A stretch of 64,000 nucleotides of DNA from Anthoceros angustus (taxonomy: Eukaryota > Streptophyta > Anthocerotopsida > Anthocerotales > Anthocerotaceae), in the NCBI GenBank assembly GCA_010909165.1, contig VJWM01000126.1, forward strand, positions 434,001-498,000, given 5' to 3'. The notes under the pieces are model-generated. The model saw only the letters and a program-made list of their open reading frames with translations, searched no databases and was not told the DNA's origin. Position numbers and translations under genes: made by a program. Below, one piece after another: positions 10,841 through 21,949 of this stretch; within the stretch, counting starts at the first letter, position 1; each line of letters starts with the position of its first letter.

Positions 10841-11340
10841 GGAAGAAAATTTTGCCGACTGGATGCGTATGATGAGCCGGCCGGAGGAATTAGGTCGACC
10901 TCGTGAGCGGACCCTCCTCGGCATGGGAAGAGATTTTCAAGGGGACTCCAGCAGAGGTGGGCAGGGTGGTGGTGCGCACTTTGTTGGGAAGGAAGGTGCT
11001 CGACGGAGGGATGGCTGCACGGGCCGCCGCAATGTGGAATTACGAGGCGGCGACGCCGATGATCCGGGCCCAAGCGGATTTGTTGGACCAAGCGGCCTTG
11101 GCTCTCACATGGCTCAAGGCAAGGGGCGGAGGAAGTGGTGAAGGCCAGTTTGATTTAAGGAGAAGCCCAGTATAAGCAAGCTGGAGGAAGACAAGCGGGC
11201 CTTAGAGGAGATAAGAATCAAGCTTGAGGAGGATTTGTGCAGGCCTGTGAGAAGCCGCAGCCATGACGAGTCACAGGAAGCGCCATGGCTCAAATCAAGG
11301 ATGCCCACGAGTCAAACCAGAGATGCAGGGGAGTTGTGAG
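9005..11340 (+). pseudogene. LTR-resident coding-like region, Lys/Glu-rich (5' LTR copy, broken)
   Basis: Fragments in the plus strand read MAPKATNEI, WTIGKVRAGAREG, RELEQN, then WKAEEPKEEIEEESDTGSPW and KKKISTKEEEEDRSGDGPKK, giving a strongly charged, probably coiled-coil or disordered product. The 3' LTR has the same order (41065-42350) with MAPKVTTEIVLAQWPTW and KWKAEEPKEEIEEES. Frames are broken by indels in both. It lies downstream of the LTR TATA box and upstream of the primer site, so it would precede gag in the RNA. No family was recognised; it may be a captured gene or an LTR-internal reading frame by chance. Confidence 0.4.
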
Positions 11341-11505
11341 CCCGGAGGCGGGCGGCCTCGGTGAGAAGGTCCATAAGTCATGGAACGGTATAAACGGAAA
11401 GGGATGAGGCACGTGGTGAACCCGGAAAAGAAGGCGGGTGGCGGGACTACGGCGGGTAGTGAAGGCACTACCGGAGGGAAGGACGCAGCAGCCAAGGTAG
11501 CTGAA

Positions 11506-11510
11506 ACACC
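11506..11510. repeat. Target-site duplication of Copia 2, left (acacc)
   Basis: acacc directly precedes the 5' LTR and is repeated at 33043-33047 after the 3' LTR. The uninterrupted Gypsy sequence in the 3' LTR (about 42500, gaaacacctaccc) has it once, which confirms the insertion point. Confidence 0.85.
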
Positions 11511-11749
11511 TATTGGAATTAAGTTAGTAGTTATGAATGGTTAGACCATTCTAGTTTATTAATTAGTTATGCCTTTTAGTTCAGACGGTTTAATAACCGC
11601 TTGGCATCTTGTATATAGCTGCGGCTATTCTCCTTTAATATTACTCTCTTTTATTCATGCTTGGCTCTCGCACTTATCTTGCTCCCGCGCTATGCCTTGT
11701 GCTGCACCATCGCACTAGTGATGTTAGATCCTAGTCTACCATTTTCATA
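11511..11749 (+). repeat. Copia 2 5' LTR
   Basis: 239 bp, from TATTGGAATTAAG to CCATTTTCATA, matched by the 3' LTR at 32821-33042. The shared span and the flanking acacc repeats place the ends at TA...TA rather than TG...CA. An internal cttgtatata box may be the promoter. Confidence 0.85.
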
Positions 11750-11762
11750 TGGTATCAGAGCC
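11750..11762 (+). other. Copia 2 primer-binding site
   Basis: tggtatcagagcc follows the 5' LTR without a gap and is the classical plant Copia site complementary to the 3' end of initiator tRNA-Met. Confidence 0.92.
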
Positions 11763-11975
11763 ACTCCATCGCGAAAAGTCGGTAGCTGATAGCCCCGCAT
11801 CTTGTTCTCAAATGCCTAGGCGCAGACCGCACGCTGCCCCGATCTATATGCAACGGACAGAGAGAGTCTTTGCCCTGATTGCAGATCTGAGGAGCGACGT
11901 GCCTCTCGACCAGCAGCACAAGTTTCAACGTCGGTCAGAAGGAATCAGGAACGCTCTGAATCACCTCCAGCCAGT

Positions 11976-12392
11976 GTGGAGCGCAACCCGTACCCACACG
12001 AGATCAACACAGCTCTTGAGCTCGTATCGAAGGACGTCCTCAATCTGAGGAAGAACTCAACCATCCGCCGCAAAGGTGTGAACGAAATCATTATCTTTCG
12101 GCAATTGAGTTTCCTTCGAAGACGGGTCAAAGCTAGAGATCTCCTTGTTGAGAGACTCTGTGAGGGAATTCATTCACTTCACATCTTGTGTGAGGATTAC
12201 TCGACCTCCCTCGTTCGAACTCATCACGTTCTAGGGAGCCTTGCACCATGCTGTAAACCACCTTTTCCCTTTTCTATGCAAGCACCGGACGAGGAAGATG
12301 ATGCTTACGATATCTCCTTCCTGCTTTCGATGCTCGCATCTACCTTTGGGATTTCTCCTCAATCTTTAGAGATAGCAAGAGCTTACATCTAA
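11976..12392 (+). CDS. Leader open frame of Copia 2, upstream of gag
   Basis: A 138-codon open frame lies between the primer site and gag (gag ATG at 12428, 36 bp downstream). It reads EINTALELVSKDVLNLRKNS, RRRVKARDLLVERLCEGIHS and ends in an acidic, helical part (PDEEDDAYDISFLLSML). The frame is open upstream of the ATG too (SVRRNQERSESPPASVERNP), so the true start may be earlier. No family was recognised. Copia elements do not normally encode a separate protein before gag, so this may be a gag extension, a captured sequence or chance. Confidence 0.4.
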   Translation: MERNPYPHEINTALELVSKDVLNLRKNSTIRRKGVNEIIIFRQLSFLRRRVKARDLLVERLCEGIHSLHILCEDYSTSLVRTHHVLGSLAPCCKPPFPFSMQAPDEEDDAYDISFLLSMLASTFGISPQSLEIARAYI

Positions 12393-12427
12393 ACACCGGC
12401 CCCACAATCCCTTCTTCATCCCCCAGT

Positions 12428-12500
12428 GATGGCAGCTCAACAACCAGCTGCAGGAGCCCTCGCTCCTTTGAAAATAGAGTTCCGAGATAAGGACAGATTC
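12428..12500 (+). pseudogene. Copia 2 gag, N-terminal piece (continues at 27677)
   Basis: Starts with an ATG and reads MAAQQPAAGALAPLKIEF then RDKDRF. It is cut at 12500 by Copia 1. The next residues (FNGSDYQIWAMRLTQIFEER) are found after the insertion at 27677 once the 5-bp duplication is counted once. GxNYxxW-type sequence is typical of the Copia gag N-terminus. Confidence 0.85.
12496..12500. repeat. Target-site duplication of Copia 1, left (gattc)
   Basis: gattc precedes the left LTR of Copia 1 and recurs at 27677-27681 right after its other LTR. Removing one copy and the element restores the Copia 2 gag frame across the point of insertion. Confidence 0.92.
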
Positions 12501-12759
12501 TGAAGGATCATGGGGCAGCCATGCTGGTGGAAGGAGGAGAGGAGAGGAGGAGGCAAGAGTAGCTCTCTATCTTTGAGATGAGGCTTGGAGGGTATTTATA
12601 CCCTCCAATAGGGCTCCCTAGGAAGCTCCACAAGAAGCTCCTAGGAAGGAGCACAAGAAGCTTCCTAGTGATTAGCTTAAGCTAAACTAATGATACTTAA
12701 TCGACACCTAACTTAGACTAAGTGTATTAGTCTAAGTATTGGGCTTTAATACCCTTACA
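12501..12759 (-). repeat. Copia 1 3' LTR
   Basis: 259 bp. On the minus strand it begins TGTAAGGGTATTAAAGCCC and ends CCATGATCCTTCA. It matches 27425-27676 throughout, including tatttataccctc and the cttagactaagtgtatt word. The tatttata motif may be its TATA box. Confidence 0.9.
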
Positions 12760-12770
12760 ACCTCCCACTT
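12760..12770 (-). other. Copia 1 polypurine tract
   Basis: On the minus strand AAGTGGGAGGT lies directly before the TG of the 3' LTR, the standard position for plus-strand DNA priming. Confidence 0.85.
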
Positions 12771-12799
12771 AAAGGCCAATTTACCTTCAGGAGAATGGA

Positions 12800-15700
12800 C
12801 TATCTCATGCCCATCGTCCGAGCTTGTGCAAATTGCTCTGTAGAGAGTCCCTTGGTAAGAATATCGCGGGTTCGTGTGTGAACCTTGACAAGTTGTACCC
12901 TCTTGTCGTCCAACACCTCTCGAATGAAGTGATACTTCACATCCACATGTTTAGTCTTCGCATGAAACATCGGATTCTTTGCCAATTGGATAGCACTGCT
13001 ATCACAATGCAACACCGGCACTCAACCTTGATCCCCAAGTCTCCCACTAAACGAGCAAGCCATATGGCTTCCTTGCAAGCCTCGCTTCGCAACATACTCG
13101 GCCTGTGGTAGATAGCGTAATGCACGATCGCAAACGAGATCGCCATGAGATCGCCTCCAAAGGCACGTGAAGACATAACTGATGTGGACCTCCTTTGTCC
13201 ATATCCTCGCATAATCGATCTGTACCCAACCACACATGCATCTTCACTACCAAAACATATGCACAAAGCTTTTGTACCATTTATACCTCATAACTCCTTT
13301 TATCGCCTCCCAATGCTTCTTGCCGTGGTTTGACATAAACTCGCTAACCACTCCCACCGCAAAGGCAATGTCGGACGTAGCAATCATTGCATACATCAAA
13401 CTCCCTACGGTGATGAGTATGGGACCTTCTCCATTTGACTTTGTCCTCCTCGAGCTTGGGCAATCCGCGCTTGAAAGTTTCACATATGGAGGCAATGGAG
13501 TACCCAATGGCTTCCCTTCTCCATGTTGAAACGTTGAAGCACTGTTAATGTATTCCGGAGACAAATAAAGCACGCTTATGTCTGTCCGACGAATACGCAT
13601 GCCAAGTATATGGCTCGCCTCCCAAGTCTGCTATTTCAAAGTGAGCATTCAACTTTGACTTCTGAAATCTCATCAAGACTGCTCCAAAGAATTAGCATAT
13701 CATCCACATAGAGGATCAAAATGAGCAAGCTTTGATCCTTAGCTTGCTTCAGATAGAGGCAATGATCCTCATCGCTACGCTTGTAGCCTTGAGAAAGCAT
13801 AAATGAGTGGAACTTGTGATACCACCGGGTGCCTGCTTCAAACCATAAAGGCTCTTCCTCAACCTCGCACACCGATGCTCTTTGCCCTTCTCAACAAAAC
13901 CTTCCGTTGCTGCATGTAGACGCCTCTTGAAGGTCACCATGCAAGAATGCCGCCTTGACATCCATCCGCATAAGTTCCATATCATCCCGCAACCAAAGCA
14001 AGAACACATCGCAAAGTTGTCATTTTGACTCGGTGAGAAAATCTCATCAAAGTCAATGCCGTTGTTGCTTGAAACCCTTAGCAACCAATCGTGCCTTGTA
14101 CTTTGGTTTGCCATCAAGCGGTATGACCTTCATCTTGTACACCATTTGCAGAGTGCCTTCTTATCCTTAGGCAACGGAACCAACTCCCAAGTTTGGTTCT
14201 TATGCACAATTCATGATCGCATGGCCTTCTCCCACTTGTCTACCGCATGAGCCTCTTTGTAAGAAGAGGGTTCCCCACAATCTGTCGATAACATAATCCG
14301 AGATGGATCATACCGCCGAGGTCGTAATCCCCGCCTCGACCCACGGCATGCACCTCTATAGGTGCTTGTTCGACTCTTGGTTCATCTATCGGGAGGAATG
14401 TGCTCGCACATTACCACTATCAACCCGCCCATGATGATCATGTCCATCTTCTTGGAAGATCACCCTTCGCACCTCCACAGCTTGGAGTAGGCTTCCGTGC
14501 ATCTTGTTCTCATTGAAGAACACGTCGTTAGTACGAACAACCTTTCTAGCCTCGGATCCCACAAACGGTATCCCATCTCACCAATCACCATAGCCAAGAA
14601 AAATACATTTCTTGGACTTAGGTGCCAACTTGTCCCGAAACTCTTTTGGAACATGGCAAGATGCCTCCCAAACACTCGCAGATGCTTGTAGGATGGTTCT
14701 GCACCATAGCTCCTCCGAACTCGCTCATCAATGTTATTAGGAGATCTAATAAGATGAACTGCAGAGACACGCTCGCCCAAAACCCATTAGGCAATCCAGA
14801 GTTTGACAACAAACTACGCATCCTCTCCTCGGTTCTGCTCATCCGCCCCACACCATTTTGTGGAGGAGATATACCTCTTTTGATTCCCTTGGAATCATGT
14901 AATGACCGAAAGCTGAAACATACTCCACCATTATCCGCCTTAGACACTTCAATCGGTGGCGATCGATTCTCTACAAGGGTGACAAATTTCAAACACCGTA
15001 ACTTCATCCTTTTTCCTCAAAGGATAAACCCACACCTTGCGTGAGAAAATCATCTATGAAAGTGACAAAATAAGAGGCACCGCCTAATGATGCAGAGGCA
15101 TAGGTCCACATACATCACCGTGAACCAACTCAAGAGGTTTACTTACTTTTATTCTTGTGTTCGATGTGATGATTTTGTCTGCTTCCCATATAAATGCTCA
15201 CACATCGAGAGATCGAGAAGTTAAGAATGTGGATATAACCGTAACGATAAAACCTTCATTCCCTTCTCGAGACATATGTCCTAACCGCAATGCCACAAGG
15301 AAACATTTGGCTGCTCTGTCACAGATCACATGATCTTTGATGGTTTACCAAGTGAGTACAAAGTGCCACACTGATCCACGAGCTAACACAAGAGAACCTT
15401 TGGAGATCTTCCAAGAGTGATCCCCAAACCAGAGTGGTAACCAAAGATCATCCAATCTCCGCTAATCATGCTCTTTGTCAACTTCGAACATGCCTAACGC
15501 CCTTCAAAGATGAATGAAGATCCGTTGTCAAACTTGAGTTGCACATCACGCCGCGATCCGCATGCATAGTTATTTCCAAGCCTAACGATCCTTTCCTTGT
15601 AGCATCATACGTGTTAAACCACTCTATGCGGAGTAACATGGAAAGATGCACCGAGTCAATTATCCAATTGCGTAATAAATGACTATCCACGGGTTAATTG

Positions 15701-16520
15701 TGCAAGATTCAAGTAAGAAGAGATAAGGACATCTCCGTCCTCAACGTAGTTTAACTCTTCCAACTCGATGACAAGTCGCCTTGTCTGTCCCCGCTTCTTC
15801 TTTTCCTTGGTCCTTTTGAACTTCTCGCACTCTCTTTGAAGTGACCCTTTGTGACAATAGTGACACTCCACATTCTTGTTACGACTACGAGATTTGCTAC
15901 GAGAAGCTTCCGGTTGCTTCCCCTTCGCAGGGACCTCCCTCTCACTATGAGGGCACCGGAACCTTTGGAAGGTTCCATGTTTTTCCTGCTCACCTCCTCG
16001 TTAAGGCTACCTTCTACATTTACAATGGTAAGACCACTAGCAGTGTAATTACTCGAGCATTTAAAGGTGTCCCAACTCTCCGTAATGTGACCACATAAAC
16101 ATAGCTCTCACTAACTGGGAACGTGATACCTTGAGATGAGAGCTGAAAATGGTATTGAAATCATTCGATGATCGGACATCCTCGTCCCTTCCTTCATCTT
16201 CAAGTCCACCACCGTTTCAACCAATACACCGAGAAGCCGCACTTTGCTTCTCATAGTGTCACATACCGCCACGTCGTAACTCGTGGTCTTATCTTTCACA
16301 TTGAAGTACACTGCTTTTGACAATGTTAGCATGATAGTAGATCTAGCAAGCTCATCCAGTCCCGCCACTCATCCTGAGTCATACTATCTGGTTTGACGCC
16401 TAACAACTTTATGGGCTTGATCTGCTTTTTCTGCACTAGAACATTATACACTTGTTCTTTCCAGAACGGGAAGTTAGTACCATAACATGGTAATATTTGA
16501 AAGGGCTGAATATACATCAA
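12800..16520 (-). pseudogene. Copia 1 gag-pol polyprotein, degraded
   Basis: On the minus strand, from right to left: gag (16520-16111; GTNFPFWKEQVYNVLVQKKQ, SMTQDEW, LARSTIMLTLSKAVYFNV); a broken zinc knuckle (15870-15830; CHYCHKG and, in another frame, TKGHFKES); integrase remains (15007-14460; ADNGGVCFSF, NGVGRMSRTEERMRSLLSNS); reverse transcriptase (14117-13250; DFDEIFSP, YGLKQAPGG, LYVDDMLI, ILITVGSLMYAMIATSDIAF); RNase H (13150-12800; HCDSSAIQLAKNPMFHAKTK, ending ARTMGMR). The order is that of Copia. At least a dozen stops and frameshifts separate these pieces, so no full protein can be made as written. Confidence 0.85.
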
Positions 16521-16886
16521 GCGGCTTCATAGGCCAATATACGCTAAACAGGGTTTGTGATGGGTATCAAACTGGTTCTATGGTACATAGATAGCGGAAA
16601 ACACGAAAAATTAGGGTGTTCCACATGTGGATCAGGATCCATGGATGATGATCGACCAGAATGGTGTGCACGCTAACACAATACATGATTCCAAGGGAAT
16701 GGAGACCCATGCCGTATGAAATTGCATTTAGTAACGAGCAACTGCACTGTAGTAATTGAGGCTTATTTATGTATGTCCTCACGACCTCGCCAACCCAAAA
16801 CTGTAATACATGGACTTTCCGAAAGGGAATACATCACACACCTCGCAATATGGAGGACACCGTGCCTGCGTCGGATGAGAGGAATG

Positions 16887-16906
16887 GGCGCCGGCATGCC
16901 GGCGCC
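16887..16906. repeat. Perfect 20-bp palindrome, first copy
   Basis: GGCGCCGGCATGCCGGCGCC is identical to its reverse complement. A partial copy follows at 16975-16990, and a second perfect copy is at 23077-23096. It can form a hairpin or bind a symmetric dimer. It marks the left part of the cargo segment. Confidence 0.9.
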
Positions 16907-17850
16907 ATTTTAATGTCGGCGCCTAACGCCATGGTCACTTGCTCACCGAATGTGCACGGAGAGTCGGGGTAATTGGCGCCGGCATGCCGCATAGCTGACC
17001 CCGCCTCCTTGCAAGGTCATGAATGAGATGGTGCCACCCGTCACAAACCGATGCCATAGTGAACTGAATTCTCTGTTTATGGTCCACATATGCGGAGGGC
17101 CTTAGTTTTTATCCCCGCTTCTGTTCTTTGAGCAACACGCCTCAAACTATGGTTGGGGAAACAAAGTGTGATGAACCCTAGGGATTTGGGAACTCTAATT
17201 CATCGCGACAATGTTCAATGAAGAAATCGATTTGATTCATGTAAGGGGCCCGCATGCCCGTAGTAGTAACATTTTCTTTGGGATTGGAGATAAAAAGTTC
17301 ACTCATAACTCGATACTACGCTGGCCTCTTCCCATTGGCCATGACAACACCATCCAATCTATCTCTTACATTGTACCAACCAACGAATCACATCCTTACT
17401 CTTCGCCGACTCTAAACCTTCTTCCTCGTCAGACAACTTCATCACCATCATCCTCGCTATCGATGTGCATCTATGGAGGAGGGCACGATATGAGGTCAAG
17501 AGCATTCAATTTCTCTTTGATTGCTTTCTTGTCTGCAGAGATGTTTCTGGATGTCACTTGAACCCATAATATACAATAATGGTTTTACGGACGAAGAGCT
17601 TGGATGTTCGGAGGCTGAAACCTTTTCCGCCTTGCCTTTCAATGTGCTGCAATGTCGCTATCGACCGAGAAAGTATTCCCTACATACTTCCTTCAAAGGC
17701 ATCCGTGTGTTCGGTCCGCCACCGCACAAGGAAATATGGGTCGTGACTGGTGGACACCAACAACCTTGGCCACCCAACGCCCTATTGTGAGTATCGCCCT
17801 CACAAGGCGTTACAATGAACATACCTTTTCAATCTCCATGATGTCACCAT

Positions 17851-20123
17851 TCATCCTCTCCACTTCCTCATCACGTGCTCAACGTCGATATGCTCCTGTA
17901 CATGTCCTTGTGGCACATCCCGCAATAATGCTTCGTCAGAGAGCCTCATCCGCACCGCAAGGAGGCACATTTGCTCGCCACGCCCTATCATACCACTTCC
18001 ACGGGTTTTCAAAACAAGTCCGATGTTATGGTCCACGATCGCTCGATCTCCTCGATCCTTCCAAATCATCCCACCACTCCCCTCAACAGCATTAACATAA
18101 GTTGGTAACTTCAGCATCCCTTTCTTCAAGTGATCTACGCCATCACGTGCACTCAAGCCTCCTCCACTCCCTTTCTTGTCTTTCGCCTGCAATGCCATTA
18201 AGGGAGTTGGGCCGATGATGCTGTTAGGCACAAACGACAAGAACTCCATGCCATCTTCAGTTTCCCACAATGGAGAAGTCGAGTATTGTTTACTCCGAAT
18301 GACCGTTACCTTTTCCCGTCCCACTTTGTCTTCTTGGGTAATTTTGAACTGGTGTTGGAACGAAAGGTTGTTCAACTTCCGCACTGCAGCTTTGTACTTC
18401 CGACCTCCTTCTCCTGATTGCATCGGCCACACAAATGAACGGAAATCTGCAACTTCCGTCACCACCTTCACTTCTGGGTTCGGTGTATAAGCTGTTCTCA
18501 AAATGTCCTGCATAGTTGGTAGGGTTCTAGCCTCTTTGTGTTTCAGATGTTTCGAGAAACAAGAAAACATTTGGTCGACTTGATCGTGTGTATGCCCAAC
18601 AAGAAGAAAACCAACCTTCACCTTCTCAAACGTTCCTAGGTCGACGAGCATGTTGAGGTAAGCAAAGAGCATGATTCTTGTTCTCCCCGCATGTGTTGTC
18701 CAAATTGCAAATATAAAACTTTAGGAAGCAACCCTTCATAAGTGAGGATCACATCTGTATAATAGAAATCGTCAAATTTGCATCATTCCTCAAATTCGCA
18801 TAGTGGAGATACGCCTTGAATGTGTAATTATGAATCATGCAACCCACTACATGCAATCGTAATCTTGTGTCCTCTTTTAAGTCCTTCGCCACCTCAAGAT
18901 ATGGGGAGACGTTTTTCGATCCATTCCATCGATACATAATAACATATACTTGTGTGGCTCCTTGTACCCTTTGTGCGATGCTTGTGAAGCTTTTTCCGTT
19001 CATCCATCGACGGATACGATGCTTATCCAGCGCATCCCGATATACACCGCAGACAAATGAAAGTACAATGTTAGGGCTAGGAGAACTGGAACTCAAGAGG
19101 CGGACGCAATCAAGGCATGATCAAAACAACGTGAAAGGTCCGCAAACATGCCATTGCATGCATGCCAAAATTCCCAAAGACGCATAATCATGCATACTTC
19201 CAATCTGACCATGTCGACAACACTAGTTTGAGGGTACCGGCATGCCGGCACCATTGGAACCTAAGCTCGCCGGCAATAAAGATAGGGCACGCAGGCGGGC
19301 GCTGTACTGTGGCACAGCATGCCCGCACCATGGGTGCCTAGGCGCCGCCGGCACCATGGGTGCTCGCGCAGATCCACCGACTGGCGCCGGCATGACGGCA
19401 GCACAAGTACCTTCGTACCGCCATGCGTATCACAAGTACATGGGTGTGCATGCCGCCACATGTCCATGGGCGCCGGCATTCCGGCAAGGAGTGAAAGCGC
19501 GCAAGATGTCGAACCAGATCTGCGCTAGCATGCCGGAACAACCGATACGGCCGGCATGCCGTAATCTCTAGTACATGGTCGGCGGCATAACAGAACACAC
19601 AAGCGCGTCACAAAGATAACATGATCACACAGGTGTGTGGGCGCCGGCATGCCGGCATTCCACAAATTCATGTGCGCTGAATTGCCGGTAACCCAATGGT
19701 TCATCTGCGCCGGCATTCGGGCACCCCACTAGTCATCGGGAGCCGGCATGTTGGCAACAACGTGGTAGCTGGGCGCCGGCATGCCGCCTAGCGCCTCTCG
19801 GTGGCATGCATGCAACATAGTGTTGCGGAATCACCATCTGAGGAATAGGTAGGAACCGATGCCGCGCACACTGCTGGGAAGGTGAGCACTCGGCCGTGAG
19901 CACAACTTTACGCTTATACATTAATGTCCAAAGCGGCATTGGGCTTGGAAAGTCGACCTTGGTCTGGCATGCGGCGTCTGCGGCTTCTTATGTTGAACTT
20001 CAATCCTGCGCATAATGAACATGTCGAAAACCTATTGGACTTGGGTATCTTCACCCGCTTGAAGTTCTGCTCCCAAAGCCGCAGGTAGGCATATGAAATA
20101 AAGCGCAATCCTTTGTGCTCCAT
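17851..20123 (-). pseudogene. GHTH-motif transposon-associated protein (DUF7869-like), broken
   Basis: Minus-strand pieces, in order: 20123-19914 (FISYAYLRLWEQNFKRVKIP then NRFSTCSLC); a minisatellite interruption at 19800-19233; 19096-18749 (LRLHVVGCMIHNYTFKAYLH, NDANLTISIIQM); 18672-17851 (MLFAYLNMLVDLGTFEKVKV, FLLVGHTHDQVDQMFSCFSK). The signature GHTH..VDQ.FS after a predicted nuclease-like fold is known from a widespread eukaryotic family of transposon-linked proteins; I assign it from memory to the DUF7869 type. The cysteine pair in STCSLC fits the N-terminal part of such proteins. The frame is broken between pieces. A possible C-terminal continuation is visible down to about 17450. Confidence 0.5.
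19233..19800. repeat. Minisatellite built on the GCCGGCATGCCGGC palindrome
   Basis: The core recurs every 40-100 bp in variants, for example ggtaccggcatgccggcacc at 19233, ggcgccggcatgacggc at 19383, cggccggcatgccg near 19550 and ggcgccggcatgccggc at 19640. Spacers share cacatgggtgc-like words. It splits the GHTH-protein remains. Confidence 0.75.
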
Positions 20124-21949
20124 TTCCCTTTGTATTGTGTCCGGACCTCTAGCTTAGTGAATGTGTCCGCAAGTTATACACCTCCACGTTTGGCAAACGC
20201 CCGCCAAGTGGATAAATGTAGAGTCCATCCACGCAATCGCACCCAAAGCATGGGAGGATTGCACCGAGGACTTGGCTTATTCTCATCCCATGGAGCATTA
20301 CACAATACCCTCCTCTTCAACTCTTCATATCTTGTTGAGCCGATGCAGACACCAACCGGAAGGCTTTCAGCAGGATCTCATTGAGCAGACCCATGAGATG
20401 GGTTATAACTCGTTGTCTTGAGGCCTCGCAACTGGTCCGACAAGGGATCAAGAAATGTTTCTGTGGCTGCTCAACCTCGAGGAACTGTCCGCGCCTCGAA
20501 GCCTTCTTTGGTCAACATTTGGATGCACAATTTGTTGCAACATGGTTTCAAAATCCGCAACACAGCCCCTCTGTTTTAGAAAGAAACGACCGCTTCTCAA
20601 GGACATCCGTGTTCGCTTCCGCAACGCCTCGGACATAGGTTTGGATGATAGGAAGGTGGACTTCGCCTACCGGTGGTGTCTGGAAAACATTCTCTTCATC
20701 CACATTTGGGTGTCCACTTCTCCACCACTAGCATTTCCATTAAACACCTCGGACCGCCTGCACAACCCGTCGCCACTTTCCGGACGTACCCTCCCTCCCA
20801 CAGGACTTCTATCCATTGCGTAGAGAGATTCATATTTCTTGGAGTGGGAGGAAGAAAGCGAGGCACACGAGCTGATGAGTCCTCCTCCACCTGGACTCGC
20901 ACTCAAGAAGTGAACATTTGTCGGGCAATGCGGAAGTGCGCGCGGCCCACACGAGAACTCCACTTCACGCTTTATAACATGTCACCAATGCTCGATTGTA
21001 ATTGCTTACTTTTGAGAAGGTTGAGGCATGCATGCAAACGCCGAGTCATATCTGGCGGCAAAATTCGCTTGACGCTTTGGTTCTTCTTTCCGAATCGATC
21101 TCTCGGAGATATTGGGAGGCATCTTCGCCTCCAAAATGAACATCGCCATCACGGTCCTTCCGAATCGGCAACCACGTGACCCACATTGCCGTAAAGTTTC
21201 ACTACAAAGGGTAATAGAAGTGAGGGGCAGGTATCACCTCGGCGTCATGAAGAATGTGCGTAGCTTGCATGATGGAGGTCTAGAACCTTGACGCCCGCCG
21301 CGACACCAATAGTCGCCAACCTCGCAAACTATAGCCAACGCTTTTTGCTCTCGTGTTGTACCTCTCTCACATTCCGACCGTATGGAACATTGAATGGGTG
21401 GAAAACGGGTTTCACGCTTTCTTGAAAGCCAAAGCAACAGGCCAATCCTTCTCGCAAGAAGTAAAGTGACGAAAATATTTTTCCAGCAAGGCATGCATCA
21501 TTACATCTAGCGGATCGAAACGGCGGCTCCAATTTATGGTTTTAACCACGAAACGGCGTTTCCATCTTCGCAACTAATTTAGGGTTTCCTCATACAGACA
21601 CATGTCGGCACCGTATTATGTGTCTATTGTCGACCTACCAAGTGAGCGTAACGACGCCATCTTCTTCACTGCTCACCGGGTTCGGAAGGCAACAAGTGCT
21701 TGTGAGGTGAGAGAACTCACGGCCCAATTCACCGGCGCAGCAGATCTGGCAAAATTCCCGCCTTGCTCCAGCAATTCCGTGTCGCGGTGAAGGAATTCGC
21801 GCACAGAAGCCGGCCATGGCAGCCAAGTCCCGCCTCGAGCGGCGAGCATCAAAGGCAGCTAACCCCACAAGCATCGTGCACGCAGCGGAGGGTTGGTATT
21901 TCGCTTCAACCCACACAACCATTGTTTTGGATGGGCACCGCCTTGACCC

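Larger units (their letters stand above)
8326..11510 (+). repeat. Gypsy 5' LTR, first part
   Basis: Starts TGTAAACGATCTAG and aligns with the 3' LTR from 40427. It holds a TATA box (8548-8555), a 967-bp tandem duplication (8921-10840) absent from the 3' LTR, and lysine/glutamate-rich coding-like sequence. It breaks at 11510, where Copia 2 is inserted, and resumes at 33043. Confidence 0.78.

Noticed and set aside
11750-11762. Part of a tRNA gene
   Set aside because: tggtatcagagcc is the retrotransposon primer site. No tRNA fold surrounds it, and no tRNA gene was recognised anywhere in the window.
19233-19800. CRISPR-like array
   Set aside because: The repeats are irregular in spacing and sequence and self-complementary, in a plant nuclear context. 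A minisatellite fits better.
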